Notes under the pieces: model-generated
The model's database searches: none
Seen by the model: only the letters and a program-made list of their open reading frames with translations
What the model was told of the DNA's origin: nothing
Made by a program: the position numbers and the translations under genes
Origin: Paludibacteraceae bacterium
GTDB taxonomy: Bacteria > Bacteroidota > Bacteroidia > Bacteroidales > Paludibacteraceae
Assembly: GCA_017630395.1 (NCBI GenBank)
Contig: JAGBVI010000051.1
Location: 41,174 to 105,173, forward strand
DNA: 64,000 bases
Reading direction: 5' to 3'
Shown here: positions 20,301-28,463 of the stretch, piece after piece
How the letters are laid out: every line of letters starts with the position of its first letter
Position numbering within the stretch: position 1 is the first letter of the stretch

Positions 20301-21317
20301 TGAGAAAATCATTTCGTTGTTTGTTGAATTCTTCAGTCTCCAAATTCCTCCATTTTGCGTACCTACCCAAATATTGCCTCTTCTGTCTTCTAGCATGGCA
20401 TAGATCTTGTCCATTCTTTCTGCCTCTGCATTGAGAGGTATGATTTTTTCAAATTTTCCGCTCTTCAATCCTTCAAAGGTGGTTCTCCACAATCCATCGC
20501 CATCGGTTCCAAACCAGATGTTGTTGTCTCTATCCTCGATGAGTTGGCAGATATTACTGAATGGAAGGTATATGACGGAAGGTTCATTCAACTCTTTATC
20601 CTTATTGTCAAATATCCATAGCTCATTTGATAATAGGGTGACAATTAGTTTTTTGTTCTTCAATTCTCTCATCCCGGTAACAAATGCCATCCCTTGTCCC
20701 TTTTTTGAAAATTCTTTTATTTTTTTTCCGCTTTTTTCGTAAACAGAGACGTTGTTATAAGTAGTTCCAATCCAAAAACGATCATACTCATCGATATGCA
20801 TTGCTCTTACAACACTTTGGATGGAGTCATATGCTGCAAAATTGGTATTATACTCTTCCTTCTCTTTGTCATAAATGTAGATACCGCTTCCGGTCATCAG
20901 ATACTCCCATTTCTCATTCTTATAAATACCCCCTATTTCTTTGTAATAGTTTTCTTCGAAATCCTTTGGTTTGATGTCGTAAAACTCATCTTTTTCTATG
21001 TCGTACTCCATCAGCATCCCATTGTAACCACATATCATGATTTTGTTGTTATGCACATATTTTACACCGTGAAAATCATTTCTAATAAGTTTGGGGTACT
21101 CTTTTTTTTGGTAATGCTTAAATCGTTTCCCGTCAAACCGTTCCAACCCAAAATCTGTCGCCATCCAAATGTATCCTAATGAATCTTGTGTGATGGAGGT
21201 AATACGATTAGAGATCATTCCATCCTCTGTGGTGTAGTGATCAAAGTGTGCATACCTTTCGCTCAACAATGGGCGAAATAAGAGAAGCAATATTATAGAT
21301 ATCCAAAATTTATTCAT
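17373..21317 (-). CDS. Hybrid two-component system regulator (propeller sensor, histidine kinase, receiver, AraC-type HTH)
   Basis: 1314 residues, normal for Bacteroidota HTCS proteins that bind oligosaccharides in the periplasm and switch on polysaccharide-use genes. In order: signal peptide (1-19); about a dozen propeller repeats (about 20-640; SLGYIWMATDFGLERFDG, DNNIWFGTDGDGLWR, RGNIWVGTQNGGIWR, GKIWVATDGNGVF); Y_Y_Y domain (about 690-755); membrane helix near 772; HisKA with HDLKNP at about 822; HATPase with NAIKFTPEGG and DSGVGM; receiver with phosphorylatable Asp in ISDIEMPEMDG (about 1112); C-terminal AraC helix-turn-helix ending YFTRKYKEYFGHTPS. No SusC/SusD or glycosidase gene is near, so its target locus is elsewhere or lost. 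Confidence 0.95.
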   Translation of the reverse strand: MNKFWISIILLLLFRPLLSERYAHFDHYTTEDGMISNRITSITQDSLGYIWMATDFGLERFDGKRFKHYQKKEYPKLIRNDFHGVKYVHNNKIMICGYNGMLMEYDIEKDEFYDIKPKDFEENYYKEIGGIYKNEKWEYLMTGSGIYIYDKEKEEYNTNFAAYDSIQSVVRAMHIDEYDRFWIGTTYNNVSVYEKSGKKIKEFSKKGQGMAFVTGMRELKNKKLIVTLLSNELWIFDNKDKELNEPSVIYLPFSNICQLIEDRDNNIWFGTDGDGLWRTTFEGLKSGKFEKIIPLNAEAERMDKIYAMLEDRRGNIWVGTQNGGIWRLKNSTNNEMIFSSDCGFPSFPCTSFTEDDKGKIWVATDGNGVFAVDEQCKIIKHYKFANNNILGICYDKNEIVVATWGGGIFKINPETGTTREEIFDGIEQPVNCYFNIHKDDQGNYFACSAGDGLYVRHHNGKWHIPELKDDSLSAYPNKWIFNVIDGKNDTKWVVTTNTLWKLNKNEIKAMLPDFSASKSHRPLSIEDGICDKEGNLFIATNYGIYRFPAEGGAPDTLNFIPNSIYRIIRFDNNGTIWAASIDGIISIDYENKKYQKVHLDIKDISKYYFFCRSGYKDSKGNIYFGTNSGFFKFKPENIFKESEIDNFDFSELYINQKKIKPYDKSVLEKGNLSNHSKIELNYDETDIKIGINLLDLSQSEKIQCRYKIIGFNNKWVDMNGKREITINYMPTGKYQLVVETFRTNPEKSKQISLEIVVLPPWWESWYFYTIMAFLAIALISLFFYFRFRHLLRKKRELEYVVEERTWELKEALGEKNRLLSVIAHDLKNPMFAIVGALNTWLQKEKNDDRQTIEKVHESAVALQSEMIKLLNWARSDVKEIAFKPQNTNLELCTNNIIQLILSLVNGKNLNLKLQFSLRNYAYVDARMIETVLRNLLVNAIKFTPEGGDIEVIGEQNNNSILLTIKDSGVGMTSNQIQSILNGEKNLSTMGTRKEKGYGIGINLCREYLLKNNCKMEIESKKDVGTTIIISLPISEEELMFETNETRNNLTLPVDIQLDASIFDGNVILVVDDDILIRENISYMISQYTTVITASNGKEAIEIAQKNMPDIIISDIEMPEMDGIEMCSILHKDPQFNHIPILFVSACTEENRRLSGYLHGAIDYITKPFNKKELLIKLSNILSVRQEQQRKYIEQFQANQIKDEVISEEVNPFVAHFMEVLEECYTESQVSVELLAQKMNVSQSTLNRKLRTLTSQSPIILLTEYRLKKAKEILQKPNNDYSISDICYMVGFNDPSYFTRKYKEYFGHTPSQKER

Positions 21318-21388
21318 TACTCGGCTAAGGTAATGAATTTTAGATATTTTCTTCTTTATTTTCCCAAAAAATTGAATTTATTGACGTT

Positions 21389-22108
21389 TTATTTTTTTCT
21401 TCTTATTTCTGCTAAATAGTCGTAATGTTCTCCATCTTTCACTATTTTGACGATGAAATCGTGTTTTATTGCTTCTTCTTGTAGTTTTTCTGCATCTATG
21501 TACAACCACGGAAATTTTTCTCCCAAGATGTTTTTATATTGCATTTGAAAACTTATTTCCCCATAGTAATTTTCATCGTTGGGTAATTCGATGATTCCCT
21601 CTTCGTCTTCGTATAAGTAACATAAATCAGACGAATCGAGATATACGCACCCATCAGGGGTAAGAATTTTATCCAAATGTCTGAAAAAGTGGGGCAAATT
21701 TGCCATATTTCCCACGATTCCTATCCCATTCATCAGCATCAATATGGTCTCAAATTTTTCCTCTATCTCCCAAAAATCAATAAGTCTGGCATCTTTTATT
21801 CCTCTTTTCACCATCGTTTCTACGCAGAGTGGCGAGATGTCTATGGCAGTTACACTTTTGTTCATCTCCTGTAATACTAAAGAGTGACACCCTGCGCAAG
21901 CTCCTACATCCAAGATTTTTCCTCTGGCCAGTTCTAGTGCCTTTTGTTCCAATGCCGGCATCTGATTATATTGTCGGAATAACATTTGTACCGGCATTTC
22001 ATCGTCATCAAACATTGGCGAATAAATAACAATTCGCTCTTTCCCTTTTTCTCCTTTGGCAAAATATTCTGCCACTGCATGACCCATTGGGTCTTTCTCT
22101 TTTTTCAT
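21389..22108 (-). CDS. Class I SAM-dependent methyltransferase
   Basis: 239 residues. Motif I GKILDVGACAGCHSLVLQE (AdoMet-binding, consensus E/DxGxGxG with Ala/Cys replacements), acidic residue at the end of strand 2 in VTAIDISPLCVETM, and motif IV region ETILMLMNGIGIVGN place it in the Rossmann-fold methyltransferases. The segment HFFRHLDKILTPDGCVYLDSSD is the usual post-motif. Substrate unknown. No signal peptide. It begins 22 bases after the end of the AAA/nuclease gene, so the two might share a transcript, but no functional link is evident. Confidence 0.85.
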   Translation of the reverse strand: MKKEKDPMGHAVAEYFAKGEKGKERIVIYSPMFDDDEMPVQMLFRQYNQMPALEQKALELARGKILDVGACAGCHSLVLQEMNKSVTAIDISPLCVETMVKRGIKDARLIDFWEIEEKFETILMLMNGIGIVGNMANLPHFFRHLDKILTPDGCVYLDSSDLCYLYEDEEGIIELPNDENYYGEISFQMQYKNILGEKFPWLYIDAEKLQEEAIKHDFIVKIVKDGEHYDYLAEIRRKK

Positions 22109-22130
22109 ACTGTATGATTGTAGTTTCTCT

Positions 22131-23687
22131 TTATATCACCGCCTCATAAATCCGCTTGCCATCATGCTCAACCCACACCGGCTCTTCTTGAATGGTTTTG
22201 TTTTTCAGGAAGGAGAAGGTGACCAAATAACCTTCGCTGAGGTTGCGTGTTTTAAGGTATTCCGCCAACTGCACTTTCCCCTCCACTTCGTATTTCTCTC
22301 CTCGCCAGATTTTCAGCTCGATGACGAACTCTTCGCCGCCGAAACTTACCACCAAGTCCATTCGTCCGCCATTGCGGGTCTCCGGCTCCACGTAGTAGAA
22401 GCCTGTGCCGTTGACAATAGGTTTGAGGAAGCAAAGGAAAAGCAGCCTACCTTGTCGCTCCAGAAACTCGTTGTCCGCCCTGCGGCGTTCATTGCGCATT
22501 AGTTCTTGAAAACGAGCTATTACCAAAGGCATGTTTAGTCTTCCGTTTGTCACATAAATAGAGCGGTTGCCTGAGAAGTCGGAGTTACCTTTCAGCGACT
22601 CTTTCGCCACAAAATAGTTGTAAAGTTTCTGTTCAAATACAAGGTTATGAACCGTTATGTGACCATGAGCATCCTCCTTTACTGCGCTGAAAGTCAAAGC
22701 AAGGTCGATAGCCGGAACGTTTGGCTCGTAAACTATTTCCTTGTCGTGAAGAAGCACATCCGTCATCAGTTTTTCAAAATCAGGATAAGTCTCTATATTT
22801 TTCGTTAAATCCCCGAGAAGCGTGTTCTCCCTCTCCTTTATCAATATCTTTATTGCGTCTTGTATGCCCTTTTCGCTCCAATCTTGCTCCAATTCATCGT
22901 GTATTATGGAGCAAATGCAGCTTACAAGATACGGATAACCACTTGTGTATTTGTATATTTCATTAGCGATGAACGCTTTGTTCATACCAGTTTGATAATC
23001 AATCTCATACTCATTGAGCATCGTGATGATTTCATCAGGGTGGAAGGTCATATCAACCTTGAATTTGGCGGCAATGTTCCATGGGGAGTTGTACTTACGC
23101 TCCTCGTCCGGACGAAGTTTGATTTTTAAGTTCTTCACGTCATAAACACCGGCGAGAACAACGCTGTGGAAAGTGGAATGCATATCACCTGTTTCGTTAC
23201 GCATAAGATAAAGGTTGCGAAGCGTCCCAAGAAAGTGAAGGAATAGTTGATTATCTAAACTTTTATCTACTTCATCTATAAATAGTACTACTTTTTTGCC
23301 ACATTTACTGCAAAAATTGTTTATATGTCGAGACAATTCGTTTAAAGACAAAATAGTTTGACTCCAAAGTTGAGCATAAACGGTTTGATTGCTTTTGATA
23401 AGCATATCGTTCACCTCCTCCATGAATGAACGAACAAAAGTCTCTTCATTTTTATAACTATCAGGACCAAACCCCTCAAAACTAATTTTTATCACAATAT
23501 ATTCATCAGCAAACAACCGCAACAACGCATTAAGCGTTGTAGTCTTGCCGAACTGACGGGCACGGTTGATGGTGAAGTACAGGCCATCATCTATGTACTC
23601 CTCTATCTGTGCAAGTTTCTTGCTTGTGTCAACCATATAGTGCATGGCAGGGTTGCAACTGCCGGTGGTATTGAATCGCTTCTTCAT
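22131..23687 (-). CDS. AAA-family ATPase with C-terminal PD-(D/E)XK nuclease-like domain
   Basis: 518 residues from ATG 23687 (MKKRFNTTGSCNPAMHYMVD); starting at 23741 would cover the promoter. N-terminal ATPase: Walker A-like RARQFGKTTTLNAL (about residues 44-57) and Walker B VVLFIDEVDKSL, the layout of the large AAA-ATPase-like families abundant in Bacteroidota. C-terminal domain: GGRMDLVVSFGGEEFVIELKIWRG gives the D...ExK core of PD-(D/E)XK enzymes, followed by a Tyr/Leu-rich helix (VQLAEYLKTR). Function unknown; mobile-element or defence roles have been suggested for relatives, but no partner supports one here. A second, distantly related protein lies at 42896. Confidence 0.85.
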   Translation of the reverse strand: MKKRFNTTGSCNPAMHYMVDTSKKLAQIEEYIDDGLYFTINRARQFGKTTTLNALLRLFADEYIVIKISFEGFGPDSYKNEETFVRSFMEEVNDMLIKSNQTVYAQLWSQTILSLNELSRHINNFCSKCGKKVVLFIDEVDKSLDNQLFLHFLGTLRNLYLMRNETGDMHSTFHSVVLAGVYDVKNLKIKLRPDEERKYNSPWNIAAKFKVDMTFHPDEIITMLNEYEIDYQTGMNKAFIANEIYKYTSGYPYLVSCICSIIHDELEQDWSEKGIQDAIKILIKERENTLLGDLTKNIETYPDFEKLMTDVLLHDKEIVYEPNVPAIDLALTFSAVKEDAHGHITVHNLVFEQKLYNYFVAKESLKGNSDFSGNRSIYVTNGRLNMPLVIARFQELMRNERRRADNEFLERQGRLLFLCFLKPIVNGTGFYYVEPETRNGGRMDLVVSFGGEEFVIELKIWRGEKYEVEGKVQLAEYLKTRNLSEGYLVTFSFLKNKTIQEEPVWVEHDGKRIYEAVI

Positions 23688-23703
23688 GACTTTCTGTTTT
23701 GGA

Positions 23704-23735
23704 CAAAGATAGTGAAATAGTTCTATTTCGTCAAC
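23704..23735 (-). promoter_or_regulatory. Candidate promoter for the AAA/nuclease gene
   Basis: On the minus strand GTTG (23735-23732), 20-base spacer, TATCTTTG (23711-23704), fitting TTTG-N20-TAnnTTTG with one mismatch at -33. It lies 17 bases before ATG 23687. Confidence 0.6.
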
Positions 23736-23783
23736 AATCACTCCGGGCGGTTAATTTTCTTGTAAATGGCTTCTAAAAATTTT

Positions 23784-23806
23784 GCAAAGTGAATTTATGG
23801 AACTCA
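23784..23806 (-). repeat. Dispersed intergenic repeat, family B copy
   Basis: Minus strand GAGTTCCATAAATTCACTTTGC, matching the copies at 6423 and 44892. Confidence 0.55.
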
Positions 23807-23823
23807 ACTGATAATATTCATGA

Positions 23824-23895
23824 AAAGAAGTTGTTTAAAATTTATTTCGAGCATTTTTGAGAGTGAAACTTTAAATAAATTTAAACGGCTTCTTA
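23824..23895. repeat. Dispersed palindromic repeat, family A copy
   Basis: Outer arms AAGAAGTTGTTTAAA and TTTAAACGGCTTCTT are complementary apart from two positions that can form wobble pairs in one strand; between them TTTGAGAGTGAAAC resembles the copies at 11615 and 51776. This is the most complete inverted-repeat form in the window, lying between the AAA gene and the chromate transporter gene. Confidence 0.65.
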
Positions 23896-23923
23896 GGTAA
23901 CCACAGAGTAGTTTGAAACATTT

Positions 23924-24463
23924 TTAGTATATAATAGCTCCACAAATTCCGGCTAAAGTAATCAGAATCATAGGGTTAATTTTGAAAAAGTAGAGAGCTA
24001 TAAAAGAGAAGGCACATATTATGACGCTGATATTATTTTCTCCTAGGCCGGCATCAATAAAATTCTCTTTATTCATCAGCAACAAAGCAGCAGCTAAGAT
24101 GAGTCCTCCCATTACAGGCTTGAGTCCTTTTAGTAGCGATTGCACCCAGTGATTTTCTTTGTTTTTAAAGAGAAACAACATCACTAAAACCATCAGCATA
24201 ACAGAAGGCAGACAAAGGGCTATAGTGGCAACAACAGATCCGGTTATTCCTGCCACTTCATAACCAACGTATGTTGCTGTGTTGATAGAGATAGGACCGG
24301 GTGTCATTTGAGAAATCGCGACTATATCGGCAAACTCTTTGAGTGTGAGCCAATGAAAATTATCCACCACCTCAAATTGAATTAGAGAGATCATAGCATA
24401 TCCGCCCCCAAATCCTAAAAGACCAATTTTGAAAAATACATATAATAATTCAAGATATACCAT
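23924..24463 (-). CDS. Chromate transporter, second half-size subunit
   Basis: 179 residues from ATG 24463, which overlaps the upstream gene's TAA stop by one base; longer in-frame starts would overlap that gene heavily. Short-chain CHR family inner-membrane protein. FKIGLLGFGGGYAMISLIQFE is the conserved N-terminal CHR motif and SQMTPGPISINTATYVGYE the second signature; about five to six hydrophobic segments follow. Half-size ChrA proteins act as pairs of oppositely oriented subunits, here encoded by this gene and the one directly upstream. Chromate efflux is the family name; the physiological substrate in anaerobes may be another oxyanion (inference). Confidence 0.9.
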   Translation of the reverse strand: MVYLELLYVFFKIGLLGFGGGYAMISLIQFEVVDNFHWLTLKEFADIVAISQMTPGPISINTATYVGYEVAGITGSVVATIALCLPSVMLMVLVMLFLFKNKENHWVQSLLKGLKPVMGGLILAAALLLMNKENFIDAGLGENNISVIICAFSFIALYFFKINPMILITLAGICGAIIY

Positions 24464-25011
24464 TATTTCTCTATTTTTTTGTAAGTGAAGAATCCATAAA
24501 TCAGCGATAGAATCGCAGTAATTAGAATGATTATGACCGGAGATACTTTCAGATACCAGATTAAAAATCCGGCTAAAAGTGGAATCCAAATAATTTTCCA
24601 TTTTATGCCTTCTCCTATTAGTAAGCGGATGGCAGGGACAAGTATTAGAGCTACCACACATGGTCTGATTCCTTTGAAAATCCTCTCAACCCAGCTATTA
24701 TCTCGTATCTCTGCAAAGAATGTGGCAATCAGTAGTATTGCCACAAATGATGGAAGTGCAGCTCCCAAAGATGCTACTAATGCACCTGACTTGCCTCTGA
24801 GTTTGTACCCAACATAGAGAGCCGTATTGATGGCAAATACTCCCGGCAAGGTCTGAACAACTGCTATCAAATCCCAAAATTCATCTTTATTCATGAATTT
24901 ATGTTTTTCAACTATTGCTTGTTCAACCATTGCCAACATTGCATATCCCCCTCCCAATGTAAATGCTCCAATTTGAAGAAATATGCTGAATAACTTGCCT
25001 AAACCTACCAT
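24463..25011 (-). CDS. Chromate transporter, first half-size subunit
   Basis: 182 residues. FLQIGAFTLGGGYAMLAMVEQAIV is the CHR signature, then DLIAVVQTLPGVFAINTALYVGYKLRG, the PGP-like second motif (here LPG), and several membrane helices (ALVASLGAALPSFVAILLIATFF, CVVALILVPAIRLLI, VIIILITAILSLIYGFF). Partner of the following gene with a one-base stop/start overlap, implying translational coupling and equimolar synthesis. It sits 12 bases after rseP in the same direction, so it may be read from the large rpe-to-rseP transcript. Confidence 0.9.
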   Translation of the reverse strand: MVGLGKLFSIFLQIGAFTLGGGYAMLAMVEQAIVEKHKFMNKDEFWDLIAVVQTLPGVFAINTALYVGYKLRGKSGALVASLGAALPSFVAILLIATFFAEIRDNSWVERIFKGIRPCVVALILVPAIRLLIGEGIKWKIIWIPLLAGFLIWYLKVSPVIIILITAILSLIYGFFTYKKIEK

Positions 25012-25023
25012 CTTATCTTTTAA

Positions 25024-26343
25024 TTAATCTCCAAAAAATCTGAATAAATCGTTTACGTTTGCAAAAATTAAAAGGAACAATAATATAGCCATTCCTATGA
25101 TTTGTGCGTTTACCAATGCTTTTTGAGATGGTTTCTTTCGAGTGATTATTTCATATATCAAGAACATCAAGTGTCCACCATCTAATGCCGGTATAGGCAG
25201 AATATTCATGAATGCTAATATCAGCGATAAAAAGGCGGTTATTTCCCAAAATATTTGTGCATTGAAAGGGTAGGGGAATAGGCTGCCAATAGAGAGGAAC
25301 CCGCCCACACTTTGTGCCCCCTCTTTTGTAAATACATACTTCATATCGGATACGTAGCCGCTAAGAAGTTCCACCCCTCTTGAGATACCCACTCCAATCG
25401 ACTCAATCGGTCCATAGGTGACGCTTTTGGTTGTATAGAATGCGTTTATCGGTTTCATATATGCGCCCACTTTTCCGTTGTGGTCCGGTGTAAGTGTCAG
25501 AGTGTCTCTTCCACCATTGCGTGCAACAATCACTGAGAGTGGAATATTTTTGTTTTCAGAGAATTTTTTTATTGCGTCTGAAATGTAGATTTCAGTTAGC
25601 GAATCTCCTATAAATGCTACTATGCTGTCGCCTGCTTGAAATTGCGCCATCTCTGCTCTTGAACCTCTCAAAACGGAGTCTACAACAAATGGAATTCGGT
25701 AACTTATGAATCCTTCTCCGGAAGCCATCAATCGTTGCATAAAATCTTCCGGCATTTTAATCTCCTTTTTCTCTCCCTCTCTGATTACAGTCACTTTCTC
25801 TGCTTCTACAATCTGACGGAACGATTCATTGCCCGGTTTTTCTAGCAGGATTGAGTCTGCCATGTATAAAATATCTCCATCTTGGAACCCTATCTCTTTA
25901 GCTGTTTCACTAAAACTCATTCCGTGTGTCATATTTTGGAATGGTATGTATTTTTCTCCGTATGCAAATGAGAGTACGCAATAGAGGAGTAAAGCAAAAA
26001 TAAAATTGAAAACAACTCCCATAATCATAATCAGTAGCCGTTGCCATGCAGGTTTCGACCTGAATTCCCAATCTTGTACAGGTCTCTTCATCTGTTCTTG
26101 ATCCAAGGATTCATCAATCATACCTGCAATTTTAACGTATCCTCCAAGCGGTAACCAACCTATCCCGTATTCTGTATCGCTATTCTTTGGTTTGTATTTT
26201 ACAATGGGGTTGCCAAAAAATATTTGGAACTTTTCAACACGTACTTTAAAAATTCTTGCCATCAAATAGTGCCCAAATTCATGCACTAAGACCAACAAAG
26301 ATAAACTTGCAAAAAATTGTAATATAGTTACAATGGTTGACAT
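25024..26343 (-). CDS. rseP: RIP metalloprotease RseP (site-2 protease)
   Basis: 439 residues. Intramembrane zinc protease that cleaves membrane-anchored anti-sigma factors and can clear signal-peptide remnants. N-terminal helix LSLLVLVHEFGHYLMARIF holds the HExxH active site (about residues 21-25); IGWLPLGGYVKIAGM follows. The central periplasmic part contains PDZ-like sequence (GSRAEMAQFQAGDSIVAFIGD). The C-terminal helices carry NILPIPALDGGHLMFL, supplying the third zinc ligand Asp. Located 33 bases after dxr, an order often seen in bacteria (dxr-rseP), here within a long leftward housekeeping cluster. Confidence 0.94.
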   Translation of the reverse strand: MSTIVTILQFFASLSLLVLVHEFGHYLMARIFKVRVEKFQIFFGNPIVKYKPKNSDTEYGIGWLPLGGYVKIAGMIDESLDQEQMKRPVQDWEFRSKPAWQRLLIMIMGVVFNFIFALLLYCVLSFAYGEKYIPFQNMTHGMSFSETAKEIGFQDGDILYMADSILLEKPGNESFRQIVEAEKVTVIREGEKKEIKMPEDFMQRLMASGEGFISYRIPFVVDSVLRGSRAEMAQFQAGDSIVAFIGDSLTEIYISDAIKKFSENKNIPLSVIVARNGGRDTLTLTPDHNGKVGAYMKPINAFYTTKSVTYGPIESIGVGISRGVELLSGYVSDMKYVFTKEGAQSVGGFLSIGSLFPYPFNAQIFWEITAFLSLILAFMNILPIPALDGGHLMFLIYEIITRKKPSQKALVNAQIIGMAILLFLLIFANVNDLFRFFGD

Positions 26344-26376
26344 ATTTTATAATTAATTTATTTACTTTTCAATATC

Positions 26377-27528
26377 TTAGCCTTTGATTACAGAGAGTGC
26401 TATGTTTCTTGCTTCTCTATCGGTTGCCACATAATCTTCGTATGTAGGTTTAGCAATGAATGCAACTCTATTCATTGTTTGTTCGATTATATCGGACATT
26501 TCTAGGAAGCCAATGCGTTCTTTTAAGAAAGCCTCGACAACAATTTCATTTGCTGCATTCAAGATACATGGGGCATTCCCCCCTTTCTTCATCGCATCGT
26601 ATGCGAATGCTAAGTTCCGAAATACCTCTAAATCTGGTTTTTCAAAAGTCATATCTTTGCATGTCGAAAAATCGAGACGTGGATAATTGTTTTTCAGACG
26701 GTACGGATACCCAAAGGCGTACTGAATAGGCAGTTTCATATCCGGTAATCCCATTTGAGCTTTTATGGAACCATCTTCAAATTGTACCATCGAGTGGATG
26801 AGAGATTGAGGATGGACGATTGCTTCTATTTGTTCCGGTTTTACACCAAATAACCATTTTGCCTCAATCACTTCAAAGCCTTTATTCATCATTGTTGCAG
26901 AGTCTATTGTAATCTTTGCACCCATACTCCAATTGGGGTGTTTGAGAGCTTCTGCTCGTGTTACATTTTTGAGGTAGTCACGACTTTTCCCTCTGAATGG
27001 ACCGCCAGATGCAGTAAGGATGATTTTTTCGATCGGACTGGTTTCTCCTGCCAAACATTGGAAAACGGCAGAATGTTCAGAATCCACTGGCAAAATAGCA
27101 CATCGATGTTTTTGAGCCAGATCGCAAATTATTTCTCCTGCCACCACCAATGTCTCCTTGTTGGCCAATGCAATAGTTTTGCCGGCTTTCAATGCATGAA
27201 TGGTTGGCTGCAATCCGGAGTAGCCTACCATGGCGGTTAAGACTATATCTATTGGCCCCATTTCGGCCACGTCAGAGATAGATTCCGAACCGGAAAAAAC
27301 CTTCATTGGTAAATCTTCCAATGCCTCCTTTACGTAGGCGTATTTTTCTTTATTCGCAATTACAACAATTTCCGGATGATATTTCCGTGCCTGTTCAACA
27401 AGCAATTTGTCGTTGTTGTTTGCTGTCAGTGCATATACTTCAAACAAATCAGGATTCTCATCAATTACCTCCAAGGCTTGTGTTCCGATGGAGCCGGTTG
27501 ATCCTAAAATTGCAATCTGTTTCTTCAT
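26377..27528 (-). CDS. dxr: 1-deoxy-D-xylulose-5-phosphate reductoisomerase
   Basis: 383 residues. Second step of the MEP isoprenoid pathway: NADPH-dependent rearrangement and reduction of DXP to MEP in the cytoplasm. N-terminal Rossmann motif ILGSTGSIGTQALEV, ALANKETLVVAGE, PVDSEHSAVFQCL and ILTASGGPFRG (flexible loop and metal-binding Asp/Glu region), then HPNWSMGAKITIDSATMMNKGFEVIEA, all diagnostic of Dxr. The presence of this gene shows that the organism uses the MEP rather than the mevalonate route. Flanked by the M23-like gene upstream and rseP downstream in the same direction. Confidence 0.96.
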   Translation of the reverse strand: MKKQIAILGSTGSIGTQALEVIDENPDLFEVYALTANNNDKLLVEQARKYHPEIVVIANKEKYAYVKEALEDLPMKVFSGSESISDVAEMGPIDIVLTAMVGYSGLQPTIHALKAGKTIALANKETLVVAGEIICDLAQKHRCAILPVDSEHSAVFQCLAGETSPIEKIILTASGGPFRGKSRDYLKNVTRAEALKHPNWSMGAKITIDSATMMNKGFEVIEAKWLFGVKPEQIEAIVHPQSLIHSMVQFEDGSIKAQMGLPDMKLPIQYAFGYPYRLKNNYPRLDFSTCKDMTFEKPDLEVFRNLAFAYDAMKKGGNAPCILNAANEIVVEAFLKERIGFLEMSDIIEQTMNRVAFIAKPTYEDYVATDREARNIALSVIKG

Positions 27529-27593
27529 TTTTTTTATTCTTTATTTTCCGCTTTTGTTCATTAAAATTCTTTACCTCATATAAGCATGAAAGC

Positions 27594-28451
27594 TTAGAAT
27601 GAGATGTACTCTTTAGGATTCAGAGGCACTCCCCCTTCCCACAACTCAAATTCAACCACTCTTTCCGAGCTATCTCTAAGCGTAGAGATTATTTCTCCGG
27701 CGCGCAACCTATCACCTTTCTTTTTCAAGAACGGTTGTTTTGATTTATATACTGAAATCATGTTATCTGCGTGTTGTATGCTCATTACATATTGATTGGA
27801 TAGTACAAATTGAGATTCAACCACCACGCCATCTAAAATCGAGAAAATATTTGAATTCTGTTCTGTGATAATTTTCACTCCGTAACTTTTGTTTTGGATA
27901 TTAAATGAGTCCATCAACACCCCATTTACCGGTCGTTTCATTAAGAAATTTTTACTTCCTGAAACATCAGCCTCCAACACATTAATGTTCAAACGTTCTG
28001 ATTTCTCAAAGGAATCGCGGAAAGTAACCTCCTTTTCTGAGGCGTGTAATGTGGTAAAATCTACCACCTTGTTTCTAAGCGAATCAATCGTTGAGGTAGA
28101 GTCAGCTTTAATTTCATCAGACATCACACTTCTAATAGCAACCATGTATTGTGTTTGTAACTCCATTTTTTCAGACAAAGAATCTATTGTTAAGGAGTTT
28201 TTCATCAATTTATCTCGCAAGTCAATATTCTCTGTGTAACCGGGTAGAAACCCTCTCAATGGAGTTTTTATAATGAGGAATGCAATCAAAAAGAAGTAGA
28301 TGACTGCAACTAAAAAACAGAAGAGGAAAACAGACATTTTAGACAAACGTGCACGCCAAACCTCCTCTAACGTATTTTCGTTGAGAATGGCAATTTTGTA
28401 TTTAAATCTCATTCTTTGTAAGAATGATTTCCCATTAGCTTTCTTTCCCAT
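27594..28451 (-). CDS. LytM/M23-like membrane protein, catalytically degenerate
   Basis: 285 residues. Cytoplasmic N-terminus rich in basic residues, one membrane helix (about 40-62: VFLFCFLVAVIYFFLIAFLII), a coiled-coil stretch (about 80-130), and a C-terminal LytM fold (about 170-285: KRPVNGVLMDSFN, GVKIITEQNSNIFSILDGVVVES, YVMSIQHADNMISVYK, GDRLRAGEIISTL, EFELWEGGVPLNPKEYI). The residues that bind zinc in active M23 enzymes (HxxxD near the start and HLHFE near the end) are missing; the end reads VEFELW. Such proteins elsewhere (EnvC, NlpD type) act as amidase activators or scaffolds. It overlaps no gene; dxr follows after 65 bases. Confidence 0.83.
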   Translation of the reverse strand: MGKKANGKSFLQRMRFKYKIAILNENTLEEVWRARLSKMSVFLFCFLVAVIYFFLIAFLIIKTPLRGFLPGYTENIDLRDKLMKNSLTIDSLSEKMELQTQYMVAIRSVMSDEIKADSTSTIDSLRNKVVDFTTLHASEKEVTFRDSFEKSERLNINVLEADVSGSKNFLMKRPVNGVLMDSFNIQNKSYGVKIITEQNSNIFSILDGVVVESQFVLSNQYVMSIQHADNMISVYKSKQPFLKKKGDRLRAGEIISTLRDSSERVVEFELWEGGVPLNPKEYISF

Positions 28452-28463
28452 ATAACTTATTTT

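Noticed and set aside
23742-23923. Insertion sequence between the AAA gene and the chromate transporter
   Set aside because: Inverted arms are present but no transposase and total length about 72 bases; classed as a small repeat instead.
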